From Phallus indusiatus (Eukaryota > Basidiomycota > Agaricomycetes > Phallales > Phallaceae), in assembly GCA_027605045.1 (NCBI GenBank), contig JAQFWX010000020.1, forward strand, positions 682,001 to 746,000: a stretch of 64,000 nt of DNA. Reading direction: 5' to 3'. Under the pieces are notes generated by a model. That model saw nothing but the letters and a program-made list of their open reading frames with translations. It made no database searches and had not been told where the DNA came from. Of the stretch, positions 25,201-38,000 are shown piece by piece. A program made the position numbers and the translations under genes. How positions within the stretch are numbered: position 1 is the first letter of the stretch; each line of letters begins with the position of its first letter.

Positions 25201-26873
25201 TAAGATAAGCTTTTCAGCTTAATCTTGTTGCTAAGGTAGTTCGTCGGATTAATATAGCCTTATAAAGACAAGGTTAAGGAAGTCCCTTCACGCGAAACAA
25301 TATCTAGCTTGTTGTCTTTCCCCCGCATTTTCAATTCATTGGTCTACCAGTCATGTTGGATAATCTTTCCGTTTCTCGGTAACATATGATTGTCAATGTC
25401 AGTGAGCGCCAAACAGCCGTGCTATAACAATATGTTGTATGTCTTAGTTTTCAAAATCCCGGTCCGTACTATTGTGCGTAAAAGGAAATCTGAAGCAGAG
25501 CCAATGAAATTGAAGAAAGCCATATCTGCACATTCCTTAGTGCGATGCAGTTGCGCGCCGCAATCGTCCATATGCATATCACTCTGACATTAGATTATCA
25601 CCGCCGGTTTCAGTATAGTGCTACATAGCCATGCGACCTACTTCCGAGCCGCCTGATTGAATTACCGCTACCACGGTCGAGGGCCTATCGTGCGCCCAAC
25701 CGATTTTCCAGTGAGTGCAGGACCCAGGTTACATTATACGCCCAAAAATGGAAAAATATTGGTTATCATATCGACCTTGTGAAGACGTCAAACTTCACGA
25801 CTTCTAACCTGTATCAAGCCTAGTTGATTTCCCAAATGTGTACCATACATAATGTTTGGGATGCCGCCATCTGACTTTAAAGGCACTCGGAACTTTCCAG
25901 CGCCCCACCCCCCCTGACACTTGGAATGGATCGCTTGTCCTCGCTTTCTTGAATCCCGACTGCGGTGAATGCCAGACCTGAAATTCTGCATGATTGGTGT
26001 CCTAACGTCTTAGCGCAACTGGTCAACTCGAATGGGTATTTGCATTAATCGTCCGACCGAGTAGACATCGTAGAAGCTGCAAAGTAATGAAGAAATGGCT
26101 ACGGATTTGATCAACTATAAGCTTGCTGGATCATTGGCTTTGTGTAGGTTTTAACATCTCACGGAGATCTTTAAAATTCAACATGTTGCCTTTTAAGGCA
26201 GTAAAACTTGGAACTAAGCACGAATCATCATGGTGGGTAGGTAGGTAAGTAGTATGTACTCTCAGCAAGGTCACCTCAAAAGAATGATTGACTCTCGCGT
26301 AATGGGCACTTGAAAATCTACATGCAATCTCTCAGTAAAAAAAGTTATGTAGATTTCCCGAGGCACTCGGAGTATTCGCAAACTAAAAAAAAGTTCCATT
26401 AAGCGCTTCGAAACAGTGAGCAGTCTATTAGCTTGGCTCTTCGGCGGGTACAGGACATGCCGTCATATTTTTAACTATATGGTTTATTTATTTTTTCATA
26501 CCTTTCACATCGAGCCTATTCTGTCGTCAACCACGCTAAGAAATCAGGGGTAATTTGGGAATCGCTCAAGGGGTCCGTCTTTTTGAATTCTTTGAAGCGT
26601 ATACAGTCATGGAACCCCGTTGCTATCATTCCAATATATCGTCAAGCCTTCTATTCAAATCGTTTTGATAATACATCCGACGCTTTATATATCGTTCCTC
26701 TCGTCTGGTTCTTCTCCCCCAATTCGCATTTGCTATTACTGTGAGCCCCTTTTCTTCACGAGTCTTGCTGCCTCATCTGAAAGTCCTGCCACTGTATAGA
26801 TACCTTTTTCATCTGATGCTTTTAAATTGCTAATACACAATATTCGTACTTCCAGTTTTTGCGCCGGGAAGAA
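22283..26873. other. 4.6 kb gene-poor, A/T-rich region
   Basis: I see no gene supported by motif or splice structure here. Short open frames (22591-22942, 23544-23783, 25390-25587, 25788-25991) are probably random. An imperfect inverted repeat lies at about 25200-25230 (AAGATAAGCT / AGCTTAATCTT). The final 150 bp, including a CTTTATATAT box near 26680, are the likely promoter of the Zn2Cys6 gene. A decayed mobile element is possible but not shown. Confidence 0.35.
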
Positions 26874-28304
26874 ATGTCATGGCAGGGAGATATTTGCGAC
26901 TTTTACTTGGACTCGGAGAGACGACCTGCGAACGACGATAATCGAATTCAACAGACGGACGCGGTTTTTTCTTCAAATCTTGACTCATCGTACGCGAATC
27001 GACACCGAACGTCGGTTTCCTCCTCCTCAGGTTCTTCTGTTTGGGAGCCTCCTTCTCCTTCCGCGTTAATTCAGCGACGATCAAGTGTCCCTCTCTGCTC
27101 TGTCATATCAGAACCAGATGAGGAGGCCGAAGATGCGCCGTGGAACTTGGTAGCCTATCACATTCCTTGGGGTCCAGGTTATGAAGGTTACGAAGCTGGC
27201 ACTCTTCCCGGACCTGACGGGGCATGCATATTTCTTCGAAGCCCCACCCCTCTTAAAAGACAGCGCACCAGTCAAGCATGCGACAAATGTCGCGAAAGGA
27301 AAGCAAAGGTGAAAAAACCTTATAGATTATTGTTGCATTGATTAATCAAATAGCACGAAACAATAGTGCTCGGGTGCGAGACCCACCTGTGGTCGTTGTT
27401 CTGAGAGAGGGTTTCTTTGTGTTTATTCCTCTGGACAAAGTCCTGTCGCTGGAGAAATTCCCAATTCCCCAATCAAAGTACATCGAAAACTTTCATATCA
27501 TAGCTCGAGAGAACAGCTTAAGCTGTCTGCCAAGAATCGTCTTCGCCGGAAATCTTCACATACAGAGGCAACAGCTTCAACCTCTTTGTATCACAAAACA
27601 CCCCAATCGTTCCCGCGACGACATTCCCAGCCTGTAGCGTCTGCACATTCTATGACACCTCTGACCTTGCCTAGTTCTTCCATGCTTCAAGAGCAATTCC
27701 ACAGTGAAAAGGAGCACACTGCAATTGCAAATGATACAGAGACACTAACAATGGATTCTAAAGGAATAATAGGTTTGGACTGATTTCATACTTCCATAGA
27801 TATAACCTTTAAACATAAATCCTTAGATATGATTGATAATCCCGACCCAAATTGCATTATGTCTCGGCAGTCTTTGAACTTTTATGCGCAATCAATCACC
27901 GCTTTGGATGCATATCGTTTTCCATGTGTTGAGAGTACTCAAGCTTCTCTTGTCACCTGTTCGCCCAACGTGCCCGAGCCTGGTATATATCATGGAGTAC
28001 CTATACAGTATCCCCCTTCCATCCTCCCCGAAACGCTGTGGCAGGTACCAGAGTATGACCAACAGTTAGGTGGCAAAACACATAGTTCTGCATTACTGAA
28101 TATCGAGTAAGCCCGGGTTCTTTGTTTTTTCCACTCCCGTTTTCTTACGCTCAAACATCTCGCAGCCCCTTCAATCTCGGCACGAATTACACAAGCATGT
28201 CTCAGTCTATCAGTACCGTTGTCAATCTGAAGACTGATAGTTCCTTCGATCAAGGGGCCTATCATTCTTATTTTCATGACTTCAGACCAAATTTTGAACC
28301 GTAG
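26874..28304 (+). CDS. Zn2Cys6 (GAL4-type) transcription factor
   Basis: This is a nuclear DNA-binding regulator with a binuclear zinc cluster. The ATG at 26874 starts an acidic/Ser-rich N-terminus that includes APWNLVAYHIPWGPGYEGYE. The cluster begins at about residue 131 (CDKCRERKAK, 27279-27308), is interrupted by an intron (27309-27366), and continues CSGARPTCGRCSERGFLC. The spacing is C-x2-C-x6-C-x6-C-x2-C-x6-C, exact for the family. A basic linker (KNRLRRK) follows, then Ser/Thr-rich sequence, two more introns (near 27772 and 28110) and a C-terminus ending in PNFEP-stop at 28304. There is no fungal-specific middle homology region. Target genes are not evident; the neighbours do not form an obvious cluster. 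Confidence 0.85.
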
Positions 28305-28756
28305 TCAGCGCTTTACAGTCTAATAACATTTTCGTTTGGTAGTCTTTCTTGTAGAACAATTTTAATTCTTCTTATTAGGCCTTAATTTAAACTATTATTG
28401 ACGGCCAGAATAAATTTTAATTTCACTTCTTATGTGGGACTTTTTGCCCACCTACGCTGTACACTGCTACACCTTACCTTTGTTGCATTTTCGAAACAAA
28501 GAAAATTTTGTTTTATTTTGCGATCAAAATAAACCGCCTATTTTAATTATTGTTTATCTTTCCTACAGGTCGAAACTTTTGACTCGCACTTGGACTGGTG
28601 ACAGCACCGACGTGTTCCAAATTTCAAATTCCGCCGAACTATAACAACACCGAAACGCAACTACGCGTTTCTCATCTTACGTGCCATCCGCCTTTCATCC
28701 TATATTCGTGGGCATCGACTTTGACCAACTTTTTGATCCCAATCCTATACTTAAAA
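28305..28756. other. Intergenic, promoter of PARP-finger gene
   Basis: It is A/T-rich with no gene seen. It lies between two co-oriented genes. Confidence 0.35.
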
Positions 28757-29955
28757 ATGTCGGAGGACGAAGGCAAAAAAGTTACAGCGTACAGACTTGA
28801 ATATGCTTCATCGGGGTAAGTGACGACGAGACTGATAAAGCCTTTTTTTGCGTTCCAACTGACTTGGGAACCCTTAGTCGGGCCAAATGTAAAGATATGT
28901 CGAGAAATATTCTCTTTTCTTTTTTTCTCCTGGATAATCGGCTTATGTGGATTGTTGATTACGTCCAAAGCCTTGTGCTGGTATGGATGGATAAAGTTTA
29001 TCCGTCTGTCATCGAGGCCTTAAAGCCCATACTAATACTCGTTTCAATTTTTCTCAGGTAGCGTCATCAACAAGGGCGATCTTAGACTCGGAACACCGGT
29101 CACATTTGCTGGGAGAACGTCAATGTACATATCATTTTTTTATGATTCTTTGATAACCTTAACCCCTCTGCGCACGTGTTTTGGTTTTTAGGGCATGGCG
29201 CCATTGGGGTTGCGTAACTCAGAAGATTATCGGAAATTTCAAGTCATCTTTTTCAAGTGTCGAGGAATTAGACGGGTATGAAGAACTGAAAAAAGCCGAC
29301 AAAGAGCGGGTGCTCGCGGCATGGGAGCAAGGTCACGTTGCGGACGAAGATATACCCGACACGGCCAAGAAAGGTGCGGTAGATGAAGAGGATGAAGGGG
29401 AGAAAAAACCGACTCGAAAAAGAAGTCTAAAGCTAAAAAGGCCAAGGTAATCTACACATTTCACTTTCATTAATAAGGCGTTGTTAAGCTAAAATATTAA
29501 AAAAGAAGGACGATAATGACGAGGATGAAGCAGAGGCCCCCAAGAAAAAGGCTCCGAAGAAAGCTAGCACTGCTAAAGAAAAGGCACCTCCCAAAAAGAA
29601 ACCCTCGAAAAAGAAAAAGGTAACGCTTTTAAGCTTTTGATCTTCCTTTGGGCAATGATAGGATTCATTCTACTCGATATATTTAGGCAAGCGATTCAGA
29701 GGGTGAAAATTTTGAAGAAGAAATTGACAAAATCTCCGACGAGGAGGATGAACCAGAGGATGAAGAAATTGATAGTGGGAAAAAACGAAAGGTAATTCGC
29801 TATAAATCATTATACGCCCGTATTGCGATGAAACAAATCTTCGTTCGTAGCGGCCTGCGCCCAAGAAGGAAGCTGAGACCAAAAAATCCAAGAAACCCCG
29901 TGCCAAAAAGCCAAAGAAGAAAACCGAGTCAGAAGATGAAGACGAGGAAGTCTAA
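28757..29955 (+). CDS. PARP-type zinc-finger nuclear protein
   Basis: This is a DNA-break/DNA-end binding-type protein with one PARP zinc finger and a long charged tail; no catalytic PARP domain is present. Exons are 28757-28815, 28878-28894 (17 nt), 28963-28980 (18 nt), 29058-29124 and 29192 onward. They spell AYRLEYASSGRAKCKGPKPC, AGSVINKGDLRLGTP and AWRHWGCVTQKII, giving Cys, Cys, His and Cys ligands. The second intron (28895-28962) starts AT and ends AC. The tail alternates Lys-rich and acidic blocks (KKKAPKKAS, SDEEDEPEDEE) and ends ESEDEDEEV-stop at 29955. A one-base phase slip is needed near an A6 run at about 29402, where the frame moves from GEKKPTRKR to KKKSKAKKAK. This could be a frameshift or a sequence error. 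Confidence 0.8.
28895..28962 (+). other. Apparent AT-AC intron
   Basis: The donor is AAAG/atatgtcg and the acceptor is ttgattac/GTCCAAAG; the length is 68 nt. Only this junction keeps the PARP-finger frame and yields CKGPKPCAG. GT-AG alternatives (for example gtcgag to caaag) break the downstream frame. The donor resembles GTATGT with G1 changed to A rather than the U12 ATATCCTT consensus, suggesting a U2-type AT-AC intron. Confidence 0.7.
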
Positions 29956-30565
29956 GGTGGACAAAATGCGCTCATGTCTTATTGCCTATAAATTTGTTCA
30001 CATACCCTTGGTTTTTCTGCTTGTAATACCTTCCGGTCATGTCGCAATTTGTGTTTATTTTTTTCTTTAACCTCTTTCAAGCCGGGTACTGTAATATATC
30101 AAATGCGTTTTCTCATGGTACTTGGCAATAGTTTGTTCGTTTAATATTTTTGTCTCGGGTTTGCGATGTGATGAAGCTTTGCATCGATGCGTCCGGTATT
30201 CACCTAAACAAATTAGCGAGGTTTATGTAAATGGTTTCAATCTATGACATTACACATCGGCGGAAGGTAGCGTTGTATGAGAATGAAACGCTTGTTTCGC
30301 ACCGAATGCCAAGTCTATGGCTTTACATAAGGTTATTTGAAACTCCCAAACGGAAAACAAAGGATTTTTCTTGACCTATAAGACTAACTAATTGAAGATG
30401 TATTAAAGCCGTTGTTTGAATTAGATTTGAATTAATGTCATGACCTCATACCGGCCGACGAACAACTGACGAAGCGAAGCCAGCCTTGTCGTCCTGGTTG
30501 TGACAGCGCTGTGTCACAGAAAAGATTCACGTGGAGGGAATGCGTAACCCGACTTTCATCATCAT
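29956..30565. other. Intergenic, promoter of the SMP-domain gene
   Basis: No gene or repeat was recognised. Confidence 0.35.
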
Positions 30566-33500
30566 ATGTTCTACATACTCCTTCTAGCCTATGTTCTGGG
30601 AGGTCTTACTTTCATCCCTTTATTAATACTCGTCGCTATTATCTATTTGAATCACATCTTAGAATCACCTCAACAGCCAAATCTCCATCCTCGTCATGCA
30701 CAGCCAACGACAACCTCCGTCGACCCCAAACCGCCAACCCTTAAATCGTGGATCACGGTTCGCAGGACATTCGAACCAACAGGATCGCAATCGTACATAT
30801 CTATTGTCAAGACTTTACTTGACTCACGCAGTGGCAATCACCGTAGAGCCGACGATTCTTATTACGCAGTCCTGAAAGGTAGTGTTGTCTACCTCTATGA
30901 AGACGAACCCATGACCGAATGCTCTGCCGCAATCGATATTACCAAATGCGCCATCACAATATATCCTAGCAGTAACTTTCTGGATGGAGAACTGTTTGCG
31001 AAGCGCAATGCTTTGCTGATCAAAGAGAATACGGGGAACGAAGAAGAATCCCTCCTTCTGACGTCGCCATGGTATATGTTTTTCAAGTCTGTTTCCGTCA
31101 TGGAAGACTGGTATTTAGCGATGCTGGCAGCTCAAAATCCTACCGCACCCATTTATCCTTATGGGTGTCATACAGCACTCATTAACTCTCTCGATGCACT
31201 GCCAGACTTGATACCAACACGGTGGCTGAACGCCATACTGGGGAGACTTTTTCTTGCTGTGAAAGGCACTAATGCGGTAGAATCTTGGGTCATTGCCCGT
31301 CTCATGAAAAAGCTAAACAAGGTATCTATTGGCTTTCCCTCCTCCCATGCTTGTTGATTCATCTGACCATTTTTAACAGATCAAAAAGCCCTCATTTCTG
31401 ACCTCGGTAATTGTTCGCAGCTTTGAGGCCGGTGATGCTGCGCCAATCTTCAGCAAGCCCATGTTGAAAGAATTAACACCCGAAGGCGAAGCTAGTATCG
31501 GGGTTGACGTTTCTTACGAAGCTCCACCTGGTGGCGAAATTCGCATTACCGTTTCTGCGATTGCGACATTCTCACTACCAAGTACGCCCTCTCTATCCTT
31601 ACTCGGTTTGGGAAGCGGGAAAAACAAAGAGAAAGACAACCCGGAGAAAGATAAACCCTATGAAGTCAGCCTGGTTTTAGCGGTTGTATTACGCCGTCTA
31701 TCGGGCAACTTGCTAATCAAGGTAGGCATTAACTTTAAAATAAGAGTTATCATCTTTATAACTGAGCGTAGATCAAACGACCTCCTACTAATCGTATTTG
31801 GTATTGCTTCACCACAATGCCTCAAATGGAAATGACTATCGAACCTGTCGTCAGCGATCGTCAAATCAAATGGAGTATGGTGTTGTCTGTTATAGAAAGC
31901 AAACTGCGAGAAGTTGTATGTTTTACCATGTTTCCGCGCAATATCATCATGTTGCTGATCGCCCTCTCACTAGATCCAAGAGTCGGTGGTTTCACCATAT
32001 ATGGACGACATTCCTTTTTTCGACACGTCTTCTTTTGAAACACGTGGTGGATTGTTTGCCGATGCATTTAAACAGCATGCTGGAGGAGTTGTAGCCTCTG
32101 CTTTGAAAGGCGCTTCAAGTTATTCGGACGCTACTGCTGTTTCGGACGCGTCGGACACCGATAGCTCAAAAGTGCCCAATGATAGTTTCGTCGCAGCTTC
32201 TTTATCGGATTCAGATGGAGGTAGTTCTTTGGGACAGGTTGAAGCGACTCTACTTAGCTTGCGCAAGAGGAAAGCATGGTTCGGACGCAAGGATTCTGAC
32301 ACAGTTAGCTCTCTACCCGAACCCTCTGCTTCGGCGGCACATAAACGAGGAAAGAGCTTAGACGGGTCTTTCTCGTCTTTGAATACAGATATCAACGTGG
32401 TGGTCACGGATGAAGATACTACACCTGTAGCTGAAGCGAAGGAGACAAGACAATCGATACGGAGGGCGCAATCGCATAATTCTCGTGTTGTCTCTGAGAC
32501 CGCGATTGACCCGTCGACGGCTTCTTCATCTGAGTCTAGCGTGTTAGCATCTGGTCTTTCTCGTTCGGCTCCTTCCTCTTCACCCCTATCATCGCCAGTA
32601 GCAGTACCTACGACATCACACCCCGCCGTAAATACGGCTTCAGGATCTTTGTTGGCTACTCTCAAATCTCGAGGGGCTGTTATGGCGGAAAAGCAAAAAG
32701 AAGCTATGAAGAAATGGGGTGTTAATGTGAATTGGGGAGGTGGTCTTCGTAAATCGGACAACAAAGAGGTCGACAATAAGGCTCGAGAGTATGTAAAGGG
32801 TGACTGGGAGTTGGATGCGGATCATGGGGAGCTGTGGGGACAAAAAGATGGAAATAAGGACGCTACGAGAACGAGCTTCGCTGAAGTACGGCGGAAAGTT
32901 GAAGCCCGGGAGAAGGAGCGAGCATTGGCTTCGACAGCAACTTCAGTCCCGAAGCTCGACGACGGGGAGCAACTGCGTCCCGCCAGAAGTATTGGAACAA
33001 AACCTATTGATATTCCTGGAGTTTCGCAAACACCACTACCTTTACTGTCCACACCCACTACTTCAGACACGCCACGAAAAGCCTCACCTCCCAATAATGG
33101 ATCCAACGCGGCGGCACCTGCATCTTTCCTTTCGCCTTCTGCACCACGTACCACGACCGAACTTCACACTTCTACACATGTTGTCACTCCACCTCGAGAG
33201 CGAGAGCATATTGAACGACAGCGGACTCCTAGTTTTGGTCACGTATCGGACAGTCTTCCAGACGTAGAAGCCGCTCCTGCAGTCCCCATCCGCGACCAAC
33301 CGAGAGCTGCTACGATGATTATACCTGGAATACATGTCAGCCATAGGAACGATATAATGGCCTTAAGTTCTGAACCTGCCGCGTCGCAAACCAAATCTAA
33401 CGAAGCATCTACCCCTACACCACCCTTGTCAACTCCGACGTTAGGTGGCATACAGTCAGTTCGGAGATTGTTCAAGGGCAATGTACCCGATATTAAGGAC

Positions 33501-33953
33501 CACGAGGAAATGAAACCGACTGTTACGCCAACGTCTACCGATTTTATTTCTTCGCCACCGCCGCCATTGCCTCCTCGGAATCAATCTGCTGAAAACGATC
33601 GACCAGTACATAGTCCCTCTCCAGTTCTTCAGAGAGACGCCTCACCAGATTCACCAGCTTCTCATGCATTGAAACAAGTCGTCGAACAGGACGCGGCTCG
33701 CAAAGCCCCTCCTTTACCTGCCCGGAGAAATACGCCCACCGCCTTTTCACGAATACCGTCGACCGTCAGCAATGCTAGCGAAGACGAACTATCATCAGAC
33801 ACAGTGGGACCTACTTCTACATCAACAGCGACAGGAGATAATGGCGATTTCGGACATAATTCATCTCCAAGTATTATCCCAAAGTCTTCTGTGAAACCGC
33901 CACTACCACCGAGACGACCAACGTTTCCTTTATCTCCTGATAAAAGCGAATGA
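30566..33953 (+). CDS. Nvj2/TEX2-like SMP-domain lipid-transfer protein
   Basis: This is an ER-membrane protein at organelle contact sites that moves lipids through its SMP domain. The ATG at 30566 starts a single N-terminal membrane helix ([20 protein letters not shown]). A PH-like region follows (about 30740-31130; [33 protein letters not shown]). The SMP domain is spread over several exons: [45 protein letters not shown] sequence, [20 protein letters not shown], and [20 protein letters not shown]. The C-terminal exon of about 640 codons (from about 32000; [14 protein letters not shown]) is a Ser/Thr/Pro-rich disordered tail with PPLPPR-type motifs ([23 protein letters not shown]) that could bind SH3 domains. 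The stop is at 33951-33953. The tail is much longer than in yeast Nvj2. Confidence 0.85.
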
Positions 33954-34193
33954 TTTCCACGTTTCTAAGATATGTTGAACGTGACAGTTTGTAATCTAGT
34001 CCATTGTATAATATGTTGCATCTCTGATTCATACTGATTACTATTACTTCTGAGTAGTGCTATTTTATTTATGTTTACTGCCGTAATACTAATCTAGAAC
34101 GGTTTTGTGTTGTTAACGATGAGGATCTGTATACCTCGCAGAACACAAGAAGACCACGAATGAATGGAAAATCTTGCCTTCCAACGTTTGAGA

Positions 34194-34582
34194 TTATTGA
34201 TCAGCAGGGCTCTCGACAGGTGCATCATCACTATATAAACGTGTCATCTTCCCATCTGGAAAGGATGTGTCAAACTCTCTGGCCAGCTGAATTGGAGAGC
34301 GCCCAGGTTCAGATTCTTTCACCAACATATCAGATTTGGACTCTTGTTTCGAATTCGAAGACGCTTAAGAGACTAGTTTGTTAATAACATGAAAAAATCC
34401 CCTGAATTATATAAAACCTCACGCGTATGACGTTTGATTGCCCCTCGCGAACTGTGACGTTTTGCCTGTTCTTCATTGACAGCTTTCAGAATTTTGGAAA
34501 TTGGAACGTTGATGCCAAGCTTTGGAAGCACATCTTCAAGAATATCTATGGGAATGTCCCCAGTTTGAGGCATGGTATGCAT
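34194..34582 (-). CDS. Small hypothetical protein, two exons
   Basis: The ATG at 34582 (or 34573) gives MPQTGDIPIDILEDVLPKLG, then INVPISKILKAVNEEQAKRH. An intron (donor gtgagg, about 34430; acceptor ttaag, about 34365) joins to a hydrophilic tail, SSNSKQESKSDMLVKESE, that ends SPADQ-stop at 34194. The total is about 110 residues. I do not recognise a family. The coherent splice and the amphipathic first part make it more than a random frame, but conservation is untested. It converges on the SMP-domain gene. Confidence 0.4.
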
Positions 34583-35015
34583 GTGATCGCGGATCGGATA
34601 CAGAGGACTAATTACTAAGAAGCCTCGAGGGATAGGAGAAGTATGACACCTCTCGTTTGAGATAATTGATCCCGTGCCCTGTAGATCATTGCAAAACGTT
34701 TAAGCTTTGTGACAATTTACTAACATGCTGCGACAACAACAGTTTCCAGCTCAGCATATCCCATACTGAATAGTACGACAAGCCTGACGAGGGCCTCATT
34801 GTTTTAGAAGTTCGATTCGTCCGACTTTTGCAGACCCAGATCAAAATCACATGCTTATATTGACTGAAGAATATTTATTGCCAATAGACATCACTATTGG
34901 ACGCTACCAAAGCCTTTGGGACAGCTAGCGGCAATTGGAGGGGATCCACTACGAATGTAACATATTTTCGCTTCCTGGCAAACCGCAGAAGTACACTAAT
35001 TATTGAGGAGAAAGG
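34583..35015. other. Gap between small gene and sphingomyelinase copy B
   Basis: No gene seen. It holds the 5' flank of the small gene and the 3' flank of copy B. Confidence 0.35.
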
Positions 35016-38000
35016 TTAGTCACCGAGAGTGAATAAATGTTGTACATAAAAACGGACATTAGTTGTCATGACTGATTGACGACCTTGGTTCCTAGTGAAA
35101 GTTTCAACTAAACTTGGATTTTGCTCCATGCCTGTACGTTGTTCATGCATTTCATTTCGATGAAAGAACTGATATTAACTCACTTTCGGTTACGAGATGC
35201 CACCAAGTTGCATCTTCATAGAACTCAGCATTTCAAATTCATCGTGTGATTTAGATTACACTCACTCAGAGGTGCTGTGGCTGGCCATTCGAAGCCACCG
35301 CCAAAGGTTTCGCGAGTGCTGTACTCAAAGTGGTATCTTTGACGTCATATTAGCGAAAGGTATCTGTATTTGCTAAAAATAAAAAACCACTCACGAAGCG
35401 CCCACTTCGGCCGCCTTATCTAACGCAGAGAAGGAACTAACATTACTGAACCAAGTGTAGGCCTCCTGGATGCTGCCGCCACATTTTGATAAATATCCAC
35501 TTCTGGGAGCTACAAAAACAGGCGATGTCTTACTCGAACGTAACCGGGTCAACCTCATACATGCTGAAGCCTGTACAAATTCATGAGTAGAAAACAGAAA
35601 CTAAAGAATTTACCCTACCAGAATTCAAATTAGATAACGGTGTAACAGACCCTCCAACCCACGTCGTCGTTAACGCTGTATCAGCATTCATGACAGTAGC
35701 GTTATTTCTGTCTCATTATTGAGTCATCACATAAACATAGAACTGAAAATCATATTCACGCGTAGTATATATATCTGACTTCGTCGTGAATGTGTCCCAT
35801 GAATATGTTCGCGATGACATGTGGCGAGAAGCGGTCAACAATTTGGTAGAACAGGTTAGGGGGGTTAGGAAACGCGTCTGTTCCGTCCCATCCTATACAC
35901 AATTTATAAAGATCAGACTACTTCAGCGGTGAAGGGATGGCGATATATACCTGGTAGAACGTGACCTATGATCCAAACCCGTTGATTATTGTCTTCTGCT
36001 TCTTGAAGTTCGTCAGTGAGGAATCTAAGCATGCCACTATTGTCCGGATTTGACACCTGCCCAAAACTTAACGTTTGATGTCTATGCAAGGATGCCAAAA
36101 CGTACGTTGATGAGACTGAAAAAAAGTCAATACGTTTTACTGCAAATACGATAAGATACACAACTTACTTAAACCAACTATCCCAAGGTACGGCGAATGA
36201 GTACCAGATATAAAATCCTATGGATGACGTACTTGTCTGTATACCAAAAATCGGTGTTTAGACTAAAAGCTGGCTAAGTACCAGGGGTGCTCAAGCGCTC
36301 AATAGTCGCGATCAACCTACGCACGTTATAACTTTTAAGCCAAAAGGCGTAACCATAGAATACGCGGAATACCTGACAGAGTGTGTAAGTCAGCGAACGT
36401 CATTCGAGTTGTGCATGACTTACGTCGCTCTGGCCACAGCTGAGGTATCCTTTGTTATCCACCCTTCAGTTTCCCAAGTGCTGTGTAGGGTTTTAACGTT
36501 TACAATTTTGGGACATAAATTTTGAGCATACTCTGCCAGGTGGCTGTAGTCCCACTCAAACTGTTCAGAAAGTTGTTCCGGTTGAATGCTGTGAGGTGCA
36601 TCGAATGCTTGGGGCCAAGTATCATGGTTACCCTGCAAGGTTTCATGTTCGTTGACGTCTTCAATAATTGAATAATCAACTCATACCATGGCAGCATACA
36701 CGGGACCACCACCTAGATACTCCTTGTACAATTCGTAGACGGCACTTTCGACATACTCGACATACGCGCGACTCAATTGGTTATCATTGTCGTGCGAAGT
36801 CAAGTCACCGGTGAAGATGGTAAAAGACACCGGTTTTTCAGCTATAATTGGTATTGATCGAAAATCAGATAGAAGCATATGTATTTGTTTTGAACGTGCC
36901 TTTGGGGTTTTCTGGATTGACACCCGTGAGAGGACCTACAGCATGCATGACAGCATTCGCCAGCATCCACGGTGTGTCACAAAAGAACGCGCCAAATCTG
37001 GGTGCTGGTAAAGAAATTTGACCTGAGGGAACATGTGTACTGAAAAAGCTCAAATATGGCATAACTTCGTCCCTTCCGAAATATATCAACTTACGTGAAC
37101 GAGCCTGGACGACAGCAAAGGAATTGATCGCAATTTGCTTCCGAGCCGATAGTATATCCTAAACCCAAGGCGGATAGCTATATCAGCTTTGATGCAAAAA
37201 GTCGCAGTAGCACGTACGGGGATCAATATGGCTTCGGGAGTGTACATCAATATCAATGTCGTCACTACGCAAATTATTGATTGATTAGTCTTACAAATCA
37301 CTAAGATGAACCACGCGAAGTGGCTTCTTTCCGCTTGGAGGTGGGGCCACTGCGTTGGCGGGTTTCGGCGTCGCGAACCATGTTTTCAGAACTTCTGTCA
37401 AATCGGTAGGTGGGGGCTGCGGACAGCTTTTACGAAGAGGAATCACGTCTCGGTTGCACAAGTACTGCGATAAAAACTGTTAAACAGGAGGTAACAACAA
37501 AAACAGGGAAACGTACTTGGCCATCAAGACCTGTGACATCTGCATTGGCTAACACTTGGGTAGCCATTCCCCCATCAGAATTGGCGCTAAACTCTTGTTC
37601 ACAGGTTCCAAAGGCTGTGGGAGTAATGTATTAGCTGTGGAGCTTCTTGACATAATCAATTTACCATCGAAATTGGTGAGGTTGCAAATTTGGATAAGTA
37701 AAGGTGGTACTTCCCAAGGCGCCGTCAAGGCAAGTTGTTTTGCCACCGATAGACTGGCAACGCATTGACTACAAGTTGAAGTGAAAGCGCCGGAGACATC
37801 GCTTAGAATTTGCGTTATCTGTGTGAAAGCTTGATTCCTTAGCGCGATTGAACCAGGTGTTGATAGATTGGCTTTTGGCGATATGACGGGGTCTGAATTG
37901 GTCAAGAGGGATGGGGGTAAGACAACAGGATCATCGAAATTCGCAGTCGGGATTGTATCAGGGTTGGTCAGATCGAGAGGGAACACAGTATTAGCCTGAA

